Positions 62,125-64,000 of a stretch of 64,000 nt of DNA are shown one piece after another. The stretch lies in the NCBI RefSeq assembly GCF_000735605.1, contig NZ_JPKG01000017.1, positions 186,001 through 250,000 of the forward strand. Reading direction: 5' to 3'. Below the pieces are notes generated by a model. It searched no databases. It was given only the letters and a program-made list of their open reading frames with translations, and was not told where the DNA came from. Position 1 is the first letter of the stretch, and each line of letters starts with the position of its first letter. The DNA comes from Allobosea sp. LC85 (lineage in GTDB: Bacteria > Pseudomonadota > Alphaproteobacteria > Rhizobiales > Beijerinckiaceae). A program made the position numbers and the translations under genes.

Positions 62125-62214
62125 TCTCCTGGTCCCTTTCGCCGGCGGCACAAGGGGCTCGACTCATCGGCAGCAGGCTGAGATGACTCAGCAATCGAGA
62201 TGGAGACTGCCGCC

Positions 62215-62829
62215 ATGTCCTTTGAGCTCTTCGCCGCTTATCTCGTCGCCTGCTTCGTCATCGTCATCGTACCGGGCCCGACCGTAACACTGATCATCGC
62301 CAACAGCCTGAAGCATGGTACCCGCGCCGGGCTCCTGAATGCGGCAGGAACCCAACTCGGCCTCGCGATCATGATCGCGATCGTCGGCATCGGCCTGAGC
62401 TCGGTCATCGCGGCGATGGGCCACTGGTTCGACTGGGTGCGGCTCGCCGGCGCCGCCTATCTGATCTGGCTCGGCTGGAAGATGGTCCGAGCCGGCGGCG
62501 TTGGGGATGGCATCGTGCGGGCTCGTGCACCGCGCGGTGGGTTCTTTTTGCAAGGCGTCCTGGTCGCGCTCAGCAATCCGAAGACGCTGCTCTTCTTCGG
62601 CGCCTTCTTTCCGCAATTTCTCGACCCCGCTCGCGATCACGTCACGCAGATCGCGATCATGGGGGTGACCGCGATGCTCTTCGCCGCGGTCAGCGACAGC
62701 GGCTATGCGCTGCTGTCGGGGCGGGCGGGACGGCTCCTGTCGCAGAAGCGCGTCCGCCTGCTCTCGCGCGTCAGTGGCGGCTTCCTGATCGGTGGCGGCC
62801 TCTGGCTCGCCTCGTCGCGCGCGAACTGA
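62215..62829 (+). CDS. LysE/RhtB family exporter
   Basis: 204 residues from ATG 62215 (an in-frame ATG at 62200 adds five residues). Signature helix FVIVIVPGPTVTLIIANSLK, then AGLLNAAGTQLGLAIMIAIV and LVALSNPKTLLFFGAFFPQF near residue 125. It is the third exporter of this family in the window and is not closely similar to the other two. The substrate is unknown. It converges with the SDR gene. Confidence 0.92.
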   Translation: MSFELFAAYLVACFVIVIVPGPTVTLIIANSLKHGTRAGLLNAAGTQLGLAIMIAIVGIGLSSVIAAMGHWFDWVRLAGAAYLIWLGWKMVRAGGVGDGIVRARAPRGGFFLQGVLVALSNPKTLLFFGAFFPQFLDPARDHVTQIAIMGVTAMLFAAVSDSGYALLSGRAGRLLSQKRVRLLSRVSGGFLIGGGLWLASSRAN

Positions 62830-62842
62830 ATCGTCTCAAGCC

Positions 62843-63538
62843 CTACCAGGCGATCGCCTCGCCCTTCCAGGTCCGGAAGCTGTTGGTGTCGGAGAGGCCG
62901 GACCGGTCGATCGTTCCGATCAGGCCGGCGGCGCTTTCAGTCGGCGGGATATCGGCTCCGCCACCGCCCATATCGGTCTGCACCCAGCCCGGGTGGAACA
63001 GCAGGATGCTGACGCCGCGCTCGCGCACGGCGTTGCCGAACACGACCATGGCCATGTTCACGGCCGATTTCGAGGAGCGATAGGCGAGCGCCCCTGAAGG
63101 GTTGCCGGCGATCGAGCCCATGCGGCTCGATATCGTCGCGATCTTGCGCCCTTGCGAGGCCTCGACATTGGGCAGGAAAGCCTGCGCCACGCGCAGCGGC
63201 GCATAGACATTGACCTCGAACACGTCGCGCCAGGCGTCGAAATCCATGTCGAGCGCGCCCTGCTTGTCGCGCGGCCCGTAGATGCCGGCGTTGTTGACCA
63301 GGACGTCGATCGGTCGGCCGGCGAGCGCTGCCTTGGCAGCGGCGACGCTCGCATCCGACGTCACATCGATGGCGATTGGCGTGACGAGCCCGCCATGCTT
63401 GGCGGCCAGCGCCGCGAGACCAGGGCTTGCCGGATCGCGCGCCGCGGCAATGACGTGGTCGCCACGCGCCGCCAAGGCGGTCGCGAGCGCAAGGCCGATT
63501 CCGCGATTGGCACCGGTGATCATCCAGGTCTGAGGCAT
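62843..63538 (-). CDS. SDR-family oxidoreductase
   Basis: 231 residues from the ATG giving MPQTWMITGANRGIGLALAT; eighteen more codons are open upstream. NAD(P) motif TGANRGIG, DVLVNNAGIYGPRD, catalytic Ser in IATISSRMGSIAG and YRSSKSAVNMA with Tyr/Lys, then FHPGWVQTDMGG. The sequence is of the YciK/CsgA-like group of small SDRs. Substrate unknown. Confidence 0.92.
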   Translation of the reverse strand: MPQTWMITGANRGIGLALATALAARGDHVIAAARDPASPGLAALAAKHGGLVTPIAIDVTSDASVAAAKAALAGRPIDVLVNNAGIYGPRDKQGALDMDFDAWRDVFEVNVYAPLRVAQAFLPNVEASQGRKIATISSRMGSIAGNPSGALAYRSSKSAVNMAMVVFGNAVRERGVSILLFHPGWVQTDMGGGGADIPPTESAAGLIGTIDRSGLSDTNSFRTWKGEAIAW

Positions 63539-63713
63539 CGCGCGTTCCTTCCGAGGGCAGGCGGTCAAGTCGGAGATCCTACAACGCCTCACTTAAATGC
63601 GGGCCTGCGCCGTCGCCATGCCCTGCATGCCGCGTCCGGCGTTGCGCAGCCATGCGGATATGTTCTGCTGTCTCCCTTCCAGGGAGCCGCCCATGGGCGG
63701 GAAGGAACCAGTC

Positions 63714-64000
63714 ATGAACCGTCGTCACATCCTGCGCCTCGCCGCCGCGGCGCTTGCGCTCAACCTTACAGCGACTGCGAGCGCCCAGTCTCTGCCACCG
63801 GGGCCCATCCGCATGGTGGTGGGTTTCGCCGCCGGCGGCTCGACCGACGCAATGGCCCGGATCATCGGCGAGAAGCTGTCGCAGCGACTCGGCCGCAGCG
63901 TGATCGTCGAGAACAATGCCGGCGCGTCCGGACGACTTGCGGCCGAGCAGGTGAAGAAGGCGCCGGCTGACGGGCTCACAATCCTTGTAGGCAATATCGG
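63714..64000 (+). CDS. TTT (Bug) substrate-binding protein, N-terminal part
   Basis: 95 codons from ATG 63714 (GAAGGAACC upstream) run off the window. A Tat-like leader (NRRHILRLAAAALALNLTAT) ends at ASAQS; the mature start PPGPIRMVVGFAAGGSTDAMARII and RSVIVENNAGASGRLAAEQV are typical of the Bug/TTT family. It belongs to the same family as the gene at 20763. Whether transporter genes follow cannot be seen. Confidence 0.9.
   Translation, partial: MNRRHILRLAAAALALNLTATASAQSLPPGPIRMVVGFAAGGSTDAMARIIGEKLSQRLGRSVIVENNAGASGRLAAEQVKKAPADGLTILVGNI

Overview
The window is a 64 kb piece of a GC-rich alphaproteobacterial chromosome. Gene content and local order point to the Hyphomicrobiales, probably near Bosea or Bradyrhizobium; the genus is an inference from memory of gene neighbourhoods, not from a search. 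Genes are densely packed, with many 1-4 nt start/stop overlaps and frequent strand changes. I saw no tRNA, rRNA, CRISPR array, prophage or transposase gene. Most of it is core metabolism with small accessory insertions.

Layout. 0-6 kb: the end of greA, two tandem Tat-exported paralogues, a coupled Lrp regulator and acetyltransferase, an ELM1-like protein, thioredoxin reductase and a LysR regulator of the LsrB/VtlR type. An unannotated, terminator-ended transcript that looks like an AbcR-type small RNA follows the regulator. 6-14.4 kb: ogt, msrP, leuB, an orphan peptide-type binding protein, and a TPP riboswitch controlling thiBPQ. 14.4-25.7 kb: ridA and a lytic transglycosylase, a frameshifted SemiSWEET gene followed by a DMT protein and a methyltransferase, a PQQ-type sugar dehydrogenase, an NAD(P)-dependent SAF-domain oxidoreductase with a TTT binding protein, a crotonase, and a cluster of very small ORFs. 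25.9-32.1 kb: an aminotransferase, a rhodanese, and the trmD-HAD-rimM-rpsP-GNAT-ffh translation cluster on the minus strand. 32.3-47 kb: a CAP lipoprotein, a LysE exporter, an MBL hydrolase, a secreted GyrI-like protein, dapF-mtaB, a sulfite oxidase-type enzyme, fadD, a divergent EF-G-like GTPase and an SDR. 47-51.4 kb: rplS, leuC, small genes, a metallopeptidase, a LysE exporter and leuD. 51.4-64 kb: a DUF1501/DUF1800 pair, a DUF4394 secreted protein divergent from an ECF sigma/anti-sigma pair, a RecD-like helicase, a chemoreceptor, a divergent DapB, a hydrolase, GNAT, LysE and SDR genes, and the start of a TTT binding protein.

How they fit together. Leucine synthesis genes (leuB, leuC, leuD) are present but scattered. 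The usual ffh-rpsP-rimM-trmD-rplS group is broken, with rplS about 19 kb from trmD on the other strand. Thiamine uptake is a complete riboswitch-controlled operon. The most interesting regulatory element is the LsrB/VtlR regulator plus downstream RNA: a LysR-like dyad, a plausible promoter, an anti-Shine-Dalgarno loop and an intrinsic terminator lie in sequence with no gene. Four two-hairpin palindromic elements sit only between converging genes, and three of them overlap a stop codon.
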